Positions 47,974 to 60,951 are shown, counted from the first letter of the stretch. The stretch: 64,000 nt of DNA from Nymphaea colorata (GCF_008831285.2 NC_045147.1:21902981-21966980), one strand, 5' to 3'. The notes: generated from the sequence alone by a model not told the origin. Numbers and translations are program-made.

Positions 47974-50876
47974 TTATAAGTGTAACATGGATCCGGACAT
48001 CAATCCAACAAGGCCAATGAAACAAACGAAGAGAAATGGATAGCCCACTCGAATTTGGCGACGCTTATTCTGCTTCTTTGCCAGTCCCTGAATGAAAATA
48101 GTTGCCAAATAAAAAATAAACCGATAATTATTGGAAGAAAAAGTTAAAAAGAGGAAGAAAAACCGGCGGAAAATAGAGCATCAGAAACAAAAATGATTTC
48201 TGCTTTGCATATTTTGGAACAAAGATACGACGAATGGAGTTACTAACAAGTTCTTCCTGCAACACTTCCTGCTGCTGAAGTAGGGTTTTTCTTTCTTCTC
48301 TCAAGCTTGTGATTACTTTCTCAGCCTGCCAAATAAGGTAATGAAAAAGCGGTTGGGACAACGGTATTTACGTCAATGATAGAATATCAGAAGAAAGTAC
48401 AGTGTCCGGTGGATGCCACAAACTACCCAAGGCTTCTGCCTGAACGAAAAGCAACAAAAACTCTACATTTCCAATTCTTATGTAGAACATGAACGGCATT
48501 CCAATATCTTGCAGTGTATAGAAACACAGAATAGAAAAACTGCATGGCATCAAGAAAGCAAAAAAAAAAAAAAAAAGGTCGATCTAAGTTTACCTCACTG
48601 AGCTTCGCTATCAGTTTGCCGACATCCTTTGTCACCTATCAGGAAACGAGCATGAGGATAAATGTGCATCAGTTGGGACAGTCATTTAAACTCGAATAGC
48701 AAATTAAGACATTTCTCTAAGCATGGAAAACAATTTTCTTTTCTGTGATTTTCTCTGTTTCGGTGCCAAAGTACCAAATAATGCTAAGGTAAAAGATACA
48801 TCCATTCCAAGGAACTACAAGATTAGATGTTAATTTTTCCTGCTCAGAGGAAACAGAGCAGATAAATTGACTGGAAAGGATCTTGCACACGTTATGAATT
48901 TTGGAATTTCAATGAAACCAATACAAGCCCTCGGAAAACCTGAGGTGGGTTTCCTTTTTTTCAATGTCTTTATTTAACTTCATCGTAGATGCTCTATAGA
49001 TCCCAGCAAACAGAACGGACATTTCGTGTCAATCTTGGACTGAGAACAGACTCTGCAGAGCCATTGAGTTAACGTCACAGCATGGTTGGCGAATGGTCAC
49101 AAATTTGCAAACATTATCCCTTTAGAGAATCTTTGGGAACAAGAATGAAACTATCACTAAGGATCATGGCTTCCTTGGTCTTTGTATGAAGAATATTAAT
49201 TCTAGAATATGTAGGTTAAATGCATTTGCATGAACCGGCTAGTTATGGATCACCTGAACTCATGATTCATGAGGCATGCATTCTTGCTGGGGTTCATATA
49301 TATCACAAATAGGCAGAAAAATGCAAATCAGGATTGCTCCAGTGAATCATGATACGGGCATCTTACAGTCTGAGATGGCAGGCTGTTGTTCCCATTAGGT
49401 GCGTCTACACCTTCCTCTGGCCTTGAAGCTTTGGAAGTAGGTTCTTGCCTTACCACACCATCAATAGGTTGCAAGATTGGAGAATTTGGAGGATTGATGA
49501 GGGCTACCTTCAACTTCCTTTCTTCAACAGCTCTGCCATCTTCTTTTGCAAACTACAAAGGTACAGGTGTGTAAAATTCGCAAATTGAAACAAAGAAGAC
49601 AAATTCAACAACGTTGATATGTACAACTCACTATATCATGGGAAATTTGCTCCACAGTGGTTCCATCTGGAACGGCTGTACTCAGAATAAGGAACTTGTC
49701 CTTGCACTTCATGTCAGGCGGAGCAATTTGCTGAGCTTGCATGGTGACTGGATGAAAGGTTGAAAACCATGGTCAATGCAGTAGACGAGAAGGAAAGTGT
49801 ATCTATTTCAGCCTCAGGCTTTGAGCACAGAATGGAGGGGAGATAAGCAGAAAGCAAAATGGGTAAAGCAGAAGACTAGAAGAGAAAGGGCAGCATTTGG
49901 CAGTCACAATGACAAGAAGGATAGGACGTCTGCCACAAGGTAAGTAACAAGGAAGGATGAATTATCATGCACAGGAAGCTGGCAACAGTCAGCCTTCACT
50001 CTGTGATTCAACAATTAAACGACTTAACACCAAAAACTTACTTATGATTTCACAAGATGCCTTTGGTGAGATGACATTAATATTTGGACGCACACAATAT
50101 TTCTTAGGATTTGTAGTTCTGACCTGCCAAGGCAAATTATGATCAACAGCGTTGAGTATTATGCAAGGAGATGTATATACTATATAAGGTATTACATCAA
50201 ACTCAAAGTTGGTTGATCGATCACAATCTTAATTGGTGGGAACTGAAATTCTGTACCCAAAAAAAAAAAAAGTTACTAACCTTGTATGCAACATACTGGT
50301 CAGAATTGTTGAACATCTGAACAGAGCAGGAGCTTTGTTTCTTCAGCTCAACTGTACAAATAACAGACCACACTGTCAATAGACAGGAATTTATTGCAGC
50401 AACGAATAAAATATTAATTCAATCAAATTGAGGCAACAACCACAAAAAATATAGTACAAGTAACATTCTTTTACTTTATAATATTGGCAAAGAATTGGAA
50501 ACCTATTTGTTCAAACCCAAAGCCACTACGTTTTTAAGCACTATAGCAGATAAAGCCATCAGTTATATGCAGGGCAAACTGCAGAAAAGGTTAGCTGGAT
50601 CTAATTTTTGTCTGACTTGAGCAACTTCACTCGGATTTGAAAGTCGAAACTAAACAAATGGTTTGTACAATGATACACATGTATTTGAAGATATAAAACT
50701 GCACATAATAAGATTCGATCAAATACCATGACATGCAAGAAAGCAGTGGCCCAAAAAAAGAAAAAGAAAAAGCAGAGGTACTAGTTCAGATAACAATAGA
50801 TTAATCAGACACAATTTGTGCACGTACATGTAAATTTGAGTTCAGTAGGTTGAATGTCAAGTAGCTCCATGGTCAT
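47974..50876 (-). CDS. VAP27: VAP27-like vesicle-associated membrane protein-associated protein, 245 aa, 8 exons
   Basis: Exons (minus): 50876-50828, 50351-50281, 50123-50042, 49747-49632, 49552-49367, 48635-48594, 48325-48248, 48087-47974; joined frame 738 nt, all GT-AG. Residues about 6-127 are an MSP domain, with LDIQPTELKF, the signature VRTTNPKKYCVRPN (41-54) and MKCKDKFLI. In VAPs this domain binds FFAT-motif partners; in plants VAP27 ties the ER to the plasma membrane at contact sites with actin and NET3C. A spacer rich in N, P and E follows. Residues about 169-215 form a coiled coil (VTKDVGKLIAKLSE, then a Q/E-rich helix). Residues about 224-240 are the single C-terminal membrane span, after the basic KKQNKRRQIR. 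The start gives the usual short N-terminus before the MSP fold. Family certain; paralogue not resolved. Confidence 0.96.
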
Positions 50877-52010
50877 GGTTCCTAGGAAGACGGGTAACAA
50901 ATCTTGCTGACAAAAGTCTGATCAGTAAAAGGACTTGAGATTATTTGACCTGCACAACAAGGAACACGTGGGTTATAACCAAATGAATTCGATCCATTCC
51001 TGACTCTTGTACTGGTACAAACTGGTGATGGAGACCAGGCTATATTCTTCTTATTTGCCTAGAAGCTCCCTTAACTCAAAAACTACCACAAATAACATTA
51101 ATCAGCACCTTGTATAGTCGATTTCAAAACTCACATATCACAATGCATAATTGCTGAAATCCCCTCTGTTAGACAGATTTAATTAAAAAGACACCAGGAA
51201 ATCTTTAAAGCAGTCAAAGCATGTCGAGTTGATAGTTTCGCAGATAAAGACGACCATTTCTCGGTAATCGTCGATCTAATCCAGCAATTTGACGAGACAG
51301 GTGATTTGGTACAGCCAGAGTTTTTGCATTTCAATGAGCATTCAGTACAGTCGAGAATCAAAGTCCTCAAACTTCTATTCTCAATGGAATAAGACAATCA
51401 AACAGTTCAAACTCAGAAAAGAAGATGACAAGGACTGACTTATGCTGTTCAAGAAAACAAGCAAACATCTCCGAATAACTGACAGAATTTTCTGCGCTTC
51501 ATGGAAAAAACCAGAAACGAAGAAACCATGAACTCAAATAAAAACCACCGTCATGAAGATGATCCCATACTTAAAAATAATGACGACCTACATAACCAAA
51601 TCATCTAAACTGCAGTAAAAAGAAACCCATCACAGCATCTGCAAAATGCACTGATAAACCAAATACAATCGAATTTCATCAGCCTCAAAATCCCTCGTCC
51701 TAAGTATCAAAGAGAATCAAAAACCAAAAAACTGAGAACCCAAAACACGAGTGCATCGGCCACCACCCAATCAAGAACAGGTTACAGAAGAAACTCTACG
51801 TAAAGCAAGAACGTAAGTTTAACTTCAAAAACTTAGAACCAGAAGCGAGAAAGAGAGAAGCATAGTTAGCCCGGCGAATTGTATGATGTTGTCTGACCTC
51901 CAACAGAACTCTGCAGGAATCCAGAGACCGCAACAAGAACGCGTCCGTTGTGCTTCTATCAATGGAAAGAATATGAGTGAAATCAAGAGTCATATATTGG
52001 TTCTCTCTCT
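50877..52010 (-). promoter_or_regulatory. VAP27 leader with probable 5'-UTR intron
   Basis: On the minus strand a donor-like GGAG|GTCAGA ends a leader exon at 51898, and TTGTTGTGCAG|GTCAAATAA starts a second leader exon at 50949 that runs to the ATG at 50876 with no other ATG. The intron would be 51897-50950. A GA-rich tract at 51995-52020 (CT on plus) sits where transcription may begin. Inferred from splice-like sequence only. Confidence 0.45.
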
Positions 52011-52094
52011 CTCTCACTGAGTTCCCTTGGGTCTTCCGGAAAGGGAGTTAGTTGTGCGTTGGTGGACGGTTGCACTCGCACCTTCACGGTAACT

Positions 52095-52205
52095 GGCTCA
52101 GCTCGGCTCGGCTCAGCTCGGCTTGAGATATGTGTTTGTGACGACGAAAGGAAACAGCCAACCCAATGAAGTCGGCTGGGGTTCGACTCGGCTCGGCTTC
52201 GGCTC
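52095..52205. repeat. Imperfect GCTCGG pentamer/hexamer cluster upstream of VAP27
   Basis: CAGCTCGGCTCGGCTCAGCTCGGCTTGAG and GACTCGGCTCGGCTTCGGCTC are two short clusters of CTCGG-like units about 50 bases apart in the VAP27 promoter region. Confidence 0.6.
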
Positions 52206-53089
52206 TCACGCTTAGTGGAGGCCACGACTAAGCACCAGCAACGACCTTCAACTCGTCTCTCTTTCTCTCTCCTCTTTTTTCAATATTTATTTATTCATGG
52301 TTTTATTACAACAAAGCTGTCTCGATCTCTTTTGTCAACTTCTCTCTCCACTGCAGTTGTCTCAATTTTTTTTTTTTTTGCATTTATTGATATTTTTTGG
52401 AAAAATATGAATATTAAAATTTAGCTGTTAAGATGGCAATGTCAGGGTTGTTAAGTTAAAATATAGGAATACAAATGATACGAATTCAAGAATACTCTCG
52501 TACCAAATTCAACTAATTGGATTGAGTAAATTTTTCTTAGTTAATTTGGGCAAATCATATCTGAACAGGCGTCAACAATTAGCTTGAGATATGGCTAAAT
52601 AATGGATTAGGTTCTGTACAAATACATAAAGTTATGGCCCGAAGTTTATCAACCCTAGGTCCGACCAGCTCCAATTTAAATATATATATTGGCCACCATC
52701 ATATGTGGTTTTTTGCAACTACAACTTGCCACATGTATATATATATATATATAGGAAAACCGGTATTTCTATATCACTAGGGTTCGAGACAGGAACTAGA
52801 CCAATTAAATTCTTGTTAAAAGATTTTTACACGATATACGAAAATTCTAATATGTTCATGCATACCAATTTAACATAGGACATGTCTTAATTCATGTTGT
52901 TTTTATGAAAATATTGATGCTTTTACCATTACAATTTTGAGATTACAAGGGTGTTCACTTTTTTATTACTACAGAAATATTATTGAACTCAAAAAACTGA
53001 TTAACCTAATATATGTTTCTTACTAAAACATTTTTAAGATCACTTTTGAATAGTTAGATTATACAAAAAAAAAAAAAAAAACACACGCC

Positions 53090-54300
53090 TGGCTACCAAT
53101 ATGGTTGGATGTTTTTCCTTCCTAATTTTTGTGTCGCTAAAAACAGTCGCAAAATGTGCATTGGTGGCAGCCGGTTGTTTTGCCACAGTTTTTACCGATA
53201 AAATGCATCTTTTGTAATGGTTTTTAGTAATACAAAATAAAAAAAATCATTAGGATTTTAATGCAACTTGATGGCATCATCAATTTTTCTTTTCAAATCT
53301 CTTCCGCAACCATTGGATCAAACCCCTAAATGTTTTAGTATTTGTGCTTATCTCAGAGTATAGGGGATTTTGATGTCATGCATATATTTATGTACACATG
53401 AATTTGACCCAAAGAAACATTACACCACCATATGATTCCAATACTTGAAATCATAAAGTATTGGAATAACTCTCACTCCTCCTTGACCATTCTCTGGATC
53501 TTGGGATGAGACGGCGACTCTGGATCAAGTCCAAACCCCACCGTCAGGAACTTTATGGGAGCATTCGTTTACTTCAGATATAAAATTCATGGACCTGATG
53601 TGACACGTTTTCACTGACGTGACAAAAACAGATGTACAGTTTATCAAATTAAAGGTCTTAAGTCAGACCTTGAAATCTTTGTTTTGTATTTTTGCATTGA
53701 AAAATATAAGATTTAAAATCAAAAGGGAAAGAGTTTGTTCTTAAATCTCAAAAAGCTCATTAGGATTAAGTGACGTGCTTTTTTTTAGAGAGTTATAACT
53801 CTATTGCTGAAAGATATTGGAAAATCAAGGCCACTACCAATCGGATGTTTTTAAAACCAAATCTTTTACTTGAAAAGTTAACAATTTAAATATTTAAGCA
53901 CTGTATGAACCCGATAATCAAATCAAATGAGTACTACTCTTTTGAACTGTAAAATATGAGATCGCGACACTTAATGTTATTCAGCTTGGCCGCACATTCA
54001 AAGCTTTTTTTATTTCATTATTTTCTTTTGCACTTGAAAATCTAATGGGAGCAAGTAATTCATAAATAAGTAGTTCCTCAATGAATGAAGAGCTTACATC
54101 CCCACGTCCCCCACAATGGCTGAGCCAACGTCCATACACAAATGACATTTTTGGCATTTTGCAACGTTAAAAACCATCATAAATGGTGCATTTTATTTTA
54201 TGGCAAAAAAAATGTGATCAATCAAATGCCATCATAAAAGGAGCCATTTGCCACAGTTCTTGGCATCGTAAAATATAAAAAAAAAATTATTAACGATGGA
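53090..54300. mobile_element. Possible degenerate CACTA-like element
   Basis: The left part (53140-53235) has GTCGCTAAAAACAGTCGCAAAATG, GCCACAGTTTTTACCG and GATAAAATGCATCTTTTGTAATGGTTTTTAG in short blocks. The right part (54145-54275) has the reverse of the same kind: TTGCAACGTTAAAAACCATCATAAATGGTGCATTTTA and GCCACAGTTCTTGGCATCG. Arrays of short direct and inverted words such as GGTTTTTAGCGTCGCAAA are typical of the subterminal zones of plant CACTA transposons. No clean terminal CACTA, target duplication or transposase is seen, so any element would be non-autonomous and decayed. Confidence 0.4.
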
Positions 54301-54301
54301 T

Positions 54302-54327
54302 GTATATATATATATATATATATATAC
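54302..54327. repeat. (AT)n microsatellite
   Basis: Uninterrupted TA run at the right edge of the CACTA-like segment. Confidence 0.9.
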
Positions 54328-54811
54328 GTCGTCATTTCCTTATGCTTTAAAATCTGAAAAACTGGGAGTATTGATTTTTAATTCCACAAGATATAGAGGG
54401 AGCACATGCAGTTAGGTTGTCATTTTATAATTGAATTTTCAAATGATCCTTATGTCTTTTTCTGTGCCCAAAATAGTGATTGGAGCAGGGGGACGGCAGT
54501 TTTCTTTTGAATTTGTCAGTTTCCTGCATCTTTTCTCGCATGTATGTGAAAGGACCGGAGATAATCTTACGTCAAACATGTAAATATTTTGGAAAATAAC
54601 TTGATTGGTATTATTTTAACTGTTCGCAAAATTCACATGTACGTTTTTGAAATTCGCGGGCGATTTTTTGTCGGTTTTGGTTTTGGAAAAGAATCGGCAG
54701 TCAACTCAACTTTTCAATAAAAAAGGTAATACATTTAACCTTTTTGTTTTATATTATAACTTTTCAATTTTTTATTGGTTTATACTGCAAGACAAAAGAC
54801 AAGACTACAAG

Positions 54812-54839
<28 letters not shown>
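54812..54839. repeat. (AT)n microsatellite
   Basis: Uninterrupted TA run. Confidence 0.9.
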
Positions 54840-54843
<4 letters not shown>

Positions 54844-56411
54844 GTGGGTGACAGAGTCGAAAAAAATTGCAGAGGAAAAACACACACTCGCAAGATCTCA
54901 ACCTCAGTTTTTGTGGGTTCCTGAATTATAGTTATAAAATTTTAATAGAAATTAAAATATTATTTTTATATAAAATAAATATTTTAAATATATATATATA
55001 TATATTTTAAAGTTTATAATGTTCATAGGAATTGAACTTGAGATGCACCGCAAGTTCAATTGGAGTAAGAATTGTTTTTTTTTTTTTTTTAAAGAAGAAC
55101 CCAATAATATTTTAAAATTTTGTTTTAATATGTCAAGTTAAGCTTGAGGCTCTGCTTCGGTGTTAAACCCACCAACTGTGTTTGGTAGATGACAGATAAA
55201 AAGCGTCGCAAAAAGCTTTCGCCCTTTTTCCCTCCCTAAGTGGGAGCGGTTGGTCAGGCCGACTGACTCTCCGCCCCATTCTTTTGTGTTTTTCAAGACG
55301 CCTCGAGAAAGGTGGTGCAGTCAAATGCGCGAAAATCGAGTTCAGATTTGATCCCTGCCAATCGACTAAGTCCTAGGAAGGAATAAAAAATAAACCCATT
55401 TCCTAGCTGACCTTTCGTTTGTTTATAGAATCTTAACAAATAGTTCATTTTTTTTTACATACAAATCACATTTTTTTTTTTTTTTTGGAAAGGGTTGGAT
55501 GTAAACTTTTGCTGAGAAACATTTTGCCATTTCTCGTGTTAAAGAAAGTTCATTTCATATTTTTTATTTAATAATTATCATAAAAAACGTTTACGTTTAT
55601 TAAGAAAATTTTGAAAGTGATAGCATCTTGAAATTATAAAAAAATCGGTCTGAAAATGCAATTTTTACTAGAAAAAAAAAAAAAACTTCCTTCAACACGA
55701 ATTATGATCCATATCCAGGTCTGATCTTTCATCTCTGCTTACAAGAACTGCCGAGATTTGAATCTGGATCATGATCCAGATCTGAACGAGATTCGCATCG
55801 AAGATAGACGCTACTAGGGGGAGCACGAGGGATAGAAAACCAAAGCTAATGTTAGCACTGCCCGTGAACAACCCAAGCAGATCTTACAGCAATTTTTTTT
55901 TTCATTTCAAAAGCTCAAATTTTCAAGGTGACGTCCGTGAATTTGAACGACGATGATTTTCTTTCAGTTCAAAACATCAATATTTTTTTTGCCAAAAAAA
56001 AAAATCGTCAATAAAATGCTTCTTACTTATTGAACATCTAACCTGCGGTTTAGGAGCAGCGCCGGCTTCCTTTTCCGGCAAGGGATGTTGCATTGTGAAA
56101 ACCTTCAAAACTGAAGATTAAACATTTCTTCATCGATCTGGTGTTATACTTAACTGCTCTCAACAAAAATGGCAACACAAACACTTTCTAGCTAGGAAAT
56201 CCTTTCCCATTCTTTCTCTGCAAGTGGCAGCTCAGAATGACATGGAATCCACGTTCCTTCCACAGTTCACCAGAAAAAAATAACTAAACAATGTACAACT
56301 ACTGGATAAAAGAATCAACAAACCCCAAGGTACAAATTCAACTCCCCAAAATCACAAGACCAATTTCACAGACACGAACCCAATTCTCCCAAAAGAACAG
56401 AGAGAGTAATC

Positions 56412-56846
56412 TCAGACCAGCTTGACATGAAGCAGCAAGGCGACGAAGCAGAACACCAAGAGAGGAAGTGAAGTTCGACCCACCAACCTGACCGCCGAGG
56501 ACGACATCTTAGCAGGGGAGGAGGCCGGGGAGCTGGCCAGGTTGAGCTCCGGCGAGGCGACGTCGTCGGGGTTGGGCGGGCTGAGGGTGGACGGGATCGT
56601 GGGCATTTCGTTGGAGGAAGGGCTGCCAGTGACGCCGGAGCCGGCCCCCGGCGTGGGGAACTCGGGGGTGATGTCGGGGGAGAGGGATGGCGGAGGCAGC
56701 TCGGGAGCAGGGGAAATCGCCGGCGGGAAGGCCGGGAGGGAGGCGGGGGAGGCGGAGATGGAGGAGAAGATGGGAGGGGGCGAGGAGAGGGAGAGAGCAG
56801 CCGTCGATATAACGGCTACCAACACCGTCACCACTCTGAGCGCCAT
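56412..56846 (-). CDS. Classical arabinogalactan protein, AGP25/26-like, 144 aa
   Basis: A single intronless frame. Residues 1 to about 22 are a signal peptide (MALRVVTVLVAVISTAALSL). Residues about 23-112 are rich in Pro, Ala and Ser, with many SP, AP and TP pairs that in this family become hydroxyproline-linked arabinogalactan sites. Residues 126-144 (SLPLLVFCFVALLLHVKLV) are a hydrophobic tail that would be replaced by a GPI anchor. The motifs SLSPDITPEFPTPGAG and MPTIPSTLSPPNPDD resemble Arabidopsis AGP25, AGP26 and AGP27 as I remember them. It would act at the outer face of the plasma membrane and in the wall. The coding part is much more GC-rich than its surroundings, as proline-rich genes often are. 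Start: the only ATG that gives a signal peptide. Confidence 0.9.
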   Translation of the reverse strand: MALRVVTVLVAVISTAALSLSSPPPIFSSISASPASLPAFPPAISPAPELPPPSLSPDITPEFPTPGAGSGVTGSPSSNEMPTIPSTLSPPNPDDVASPELNLASSPASSPAKMSSSAVRLVGRTSLPLLVFCFVALLLHVKLV

Positions 56847-57110
56847 TGCCAGGACCTGATCTCCTCTGCTGGCTCTTCCTCTACCCTTTCCTCCTCCTCC
56901 CTTCTTTTATTCTGTACAAAGTGGTGGGAATCAGAAAGCGGAGGGGATGATGAGTGATGAATGATGAGCCGATGATGGGTGGGATGTCCTCATCCGACGG
57001 CGGTGACGGCGCCACGTGGTCGACGCGAATGCGGAGAACATGGGAGCGGCGAGCCATGTGAGTGCTTTCCTCCTCCTTTTGTTTTTGAGTTTTATTTTTT
57101 TGCACGAACG
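56847..57110 (-). promoter_or_regulatory. AGP promoter with a G-box
   Basis: Upstream of the AGP start, CACGTG (within GCCACGTGG) at 57013-57018 is a G-box, a binding site for bZIP and bHLH factors in plants. AATAAAAG on the minus strand at about 56903-56910 could serve as a TATA box, which would give a short leader. Both are sequence matches only. Confidence 0.45.
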
Positions 57111-57487
57111 CTCGTATATTTTAATGGATTGAAGAGGCAAGAGATGGATCGATAATCAGCTGTCATGGATCCGAACCGTTTACATCAGGGGGAGGGGACT
57201 GAATTTGATGAAAAAGGCGTCTGGATCTATAATGGGAGGAGGAGGTAATATTGATCCGTGATTTGGGGTTCTAATCATTGAGTCTGCCATTTTAGGGGGG
57301 AGGGGAACACGTGAAGGCTGTTCCGCCCAGCGACAAGGGTCGTTAATTGTCCTCTTGGACATGGGACCACTCCCTTCCTTCCTTTCACAGTTTCAAAGTT
57401 ACCCGTATTATGTAACATGAAACTCAACTTGTTTTCTACCAACCTTTCGAGTGAGTGAGCATCTTTAAAAGTCCGAGTTGGGTCTTG

Positions 57488-57690
57488 AGCTGGGGCGGAG
57501 CCAGGATTTTCTGCAAGGGCGGGCCAAATGGAGACTGAGTTTTGTGGATTGGATTTGGGTAGGGCCAAACTGAACTTATATTCAAAAAATACATTCAGAT
57601 AAAAAAAAAAAAATCAATTTTTACACTAGATTTTTTTAAAAAAATTTGGTTAAGATAGGGTCATAGCCTAGGCGCCCGCCCCCCTTGGTC
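57488..57690 (+). repeat. GGGGCGGAGC-type dispersed repeat, copy 3
   Basis: It starts TGGGGCGGAGCCAGGATTTTCTGCAAGGGCGGGCC and ends in CCTAGGCGCCCGCCCCCCTT after an A/T-rich middle. Head and layout match the copies at 7835 and 31345. Confidence 0.5.
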
Positions 57691-58805
57691 TTGAGTGGTT
57701 CTACAATACACCGTTCAACTCGAATATAACTGCATTGCAATATAAAATAAAATAAAAGTAACAACTCTTATGTGTGGCTTTTGTCAAAACAGGTGTGTTT
57801 TTTTAGTTTATATATTTGAATCGTTTCCAAATTACCGGTTTTTTAAAAACGGTTTACAAAATTCTTTGAGTTGCATGAAAATGAAAGGAAGATGGCAGGT
57901 ATATCTGCAAAGGTTATGTCAAGTTAAAAATTTCGCGTATGGAAATGATTGTGGGGAAAAAGCAGGTGCACGTTCATGGAATTTGTCTCTAGTAGTGGAT
58001 TCCATGACATTTAGTATGTAAGAAATGGAGGGACATGCACCGTTTTTCAAACAGAGGGTGTTTTTTTGTTCTTGGAAGACATGCATCGCTAACTGGAGCT
58101 AGCATGAGAAAGCACATGCAAAAAGGTCAACCTAAAAGCCTGGTTCTTTCCCCTTCATATATATATATATATATTTATAAAGCAAGTAGCTACCAAATGT
58201 TCGTGCAATAGATTTTGAAGAAAATTATGTTGATCATGTAAGGAAATCAGACGCAGGTATGTTGATTATTTATAGAGTTTGTATTGTTAAATTCATGAAA
58301 AAATAACTGCTACTTTTTAGAACAATGGGTAGTAGGCACAGTTAAGCATGTAGAACCGTGTGCATATGTATTAAAAAAGGAAACTAGATAAGAAGAAAGA
58401 TTATTAACTTAAATTATCTTGCAATAAAATTTTGATTATTCTTATGGAAATTACTTAAAGAAACCCTGTTGTAAATTTGCATAATCTTTTATCGAGTGGG
58501 CTGAATTGATGGGAGTTGTGTCCTTTTGGTGAAATGCGGAAATATTTCACCAAATGAAGACAAATTATCTTTTATTGGAATATTGAGTAGTCCAAATGTG
58601 GGCACCCCCATCATGTTACGATTTGGTCCATCCCCAGTTGAAGGACATTGATAGTTCTACTGTGCCGTCTGTCTCTTGTCGTCAACAGCAGGCTATATAC
58701 AAAGAAACTTCTCACATTTTATGCCTAATGTCTGTGTTACTACTATCTATGTTGGACACTAGCACAACCATTCTTTATTTTTATATTAACATATTCAAAT
58801 ATTTG

Positions 58806-58807
<2 letters not shown>

Positions 58808-58853
<46 letters not shown>
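58808..58853. repeat. (AT)n microsatellite
   Basis: Perfect AT run of about 22 units. Confidence 0.95.
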
Positions 58854-58856
<3 letters not shown>

Positions 58857-59699
58857 TGCCCATTCGGATATAAAAATTTGTGAACAGGAAAATTTTTCCA
58901 ACGAGACCAAAACAATCATTTTAGAGGGCATTTGGAAATAGGAACATTATTATATATGCCTAGAGAATAGTGCTCCACGAATATGTTCATTTCTAGAACA
59001 CATTCATGGAATACCAAGTTTCAAACAACACAGCATTCATGCACGTTACCAAACGCCACTACAAGGGTTTGATAAGAAACACATTATATATATTGTTGAA
59101 CAGATATTGTTCCCAGAGGCCCATGTTCTTGTTTCAAAGAATGCGGCACACTTGTGTATAGCAGTTCATTGTTGGCCTATAAATAATTAGTTTACAATGA
59201 CACTATATTTCCTAAAACAAAAACATAGTATTCAAAGACTTTGTAGTTGAAGAACATGAGTTCCAAGAATGCAAATGTTCGTTTTATTGATCTCTTAGAA
59301 TATTGATGGAACATATAATTAGGCACCTATTGGCTGATAATCCCTTATATAAACCAATCTAGTAATTAAATAAGATGACAAAGTTTCTTTTTACTTAATT
59401 TCTTGTGGCTAACATGGCCTGATGCAGGCCTATGTTTACCAGTTGCTGTGACATACCTTTCAAACAGTGAGAGTTGGAAATTTTCGGCTAGGGCCAATAA
59501 TACATAGTAAATGAAAAAAAAAAAAAAACTTTCCACTAGGTAAATAAATACATAGTAAAATGCCTAAAGGGTACTAATAAACAAATTATGCAGTTTACCT
59601 CCCTAAATGCTTTGAGGTTTCTATTCAAGACAAAAACCAAGACTTGCAGCAGTACTTAAAATAAGGAGCAGATGAGGAATTTTGAATCTATCCTTTAAC

Positions 59700-59870
59700 T
59701 TAGGATATGTGTTAGATTTAGCATATATCGGGGTGATATGTAAGTTGAGACGTAGCAGGGTGTCACCCTGAGACACTGAAAGCAGCCCTAATACCTCAAG
59801 GAGAAGAGAAAAAGGAGTGGGCTTTGGTTCGAGGATATGATGAAAATACTTCTCCTGCTCACTTGAAAAT
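59700..59870 (+). mobile_element. Diverged SINE 3' part
   Basis: TGTCACCCTGAGACACTGAAAGCAG and ATGATGAAAATACTTCTCCTGCTCACTTGAAAA follow the order of blocks in the 3' half of the SINE at 33121 (GCTCAGGACCTGAAAGCAG, GATGAGATTAATACCCCTTGCTCACCCAAAA). The tRNA-like head is not recognisable. Tentative. Confidence 0.35.
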
Positions 59871-60405
59871 ATATCATGAGCTGGTCAAAAGTGTCTGTGG
59901 GACTAGAAAATTCGACTTGACCTAGTTTTTGCAAGCTAGCGAGGTCACAATATTAAAAGCCATTAAGCATTTGGAAAACCTCGTTTTGGCAACATGAGAA
60001 AGAAGAATGTTGTAGATTTATTTCCTTATGTCGAGGCCTTGTAGATGTCTAAATAAATAAGATATACCGAGTAATTTAATCAACATGAGAAAGAATGGTA
60101 GGGTTTTATCGATCACAAGGGACGTGATTAATCATACATTTCGTAAAGATCAAGTCCAAATCCAAGGCTAGGTCCAGTTAGGGACAGTTTGATTAAATCA
60201 AATCTGATAAACGGCTGTTTACATCTCTGCCTCAATCCTTCTTCTCGCACGTCGCCGTAAAAGTAACCGAAAGTTAATTTGCTTTCATGCAATCGGTAAG
60301 CAACCTGACATCCATCCATCTTGGCACCTCATGTAATGGTTTTGCGTCGGCGCACATGCAGGCAACCTAAAATTTCTGGCTACTTCTTTCATTTCTTGCT
60401 AGTTC

Positions 60406-60409
<4 letters not shown>

Positions 60410-60495
<86 letters not shown>
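60410..60495. repeat. Compound (AT)n(GA)n microsatellite
   Basis: About 28 AT units pass into about 15 GA units. Confidence 0.95.
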
Positions 60496-60496
<1 letters not shown>

Positions 60497-60801
60497 ATAT
60501 TATATAAAATTTGATTAAGCGTCAACGAATATTGTACAGCGAAAACAATGTGGTTGTTTGTCATCTTTGTGGACATGATACGATTCCCTTGGTCATGCTG
60601 TGAGCTGTCGTCTAGAAATGCTTAAGCTCGAAGACATGGAGTCCGGCCCAATTCACATGCTCATGCCATGCTTGTATGTACTTGCTTGCCTGTGTGCGTG
60701 CACATGAGTGTGCATCAGCAAGCAGAGAACGACAACAGCAAAGATGCAAACAAGAATGACTTGTGATTGCAGCATATGCATTATCTGTACTCTCTAAAGT
60801 G

Positions 60802-60951
<150 letters not shown>

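Larger units (their letters stand above)
52250..56400. other. AT-rich spacer with a CACTA-like inverted pair
   Basis: No gene is recognised between the VAP27 promoter and the AGP gene, which are both on the minus strand. Besides the inverted pair at 53090-54300 and (AT)n runs, a short coding-like exon candidate lies at 56043-56093 (minus). The remainder is A/T-rich. Confidence 0.5.

Noticed and set aside
56542..56859. 105-codon forward frame rich in Gly and Glu
   Set aside because: It is the antisense of the arabinogalactan protein gene, open only because of its GC-rich proline codons.
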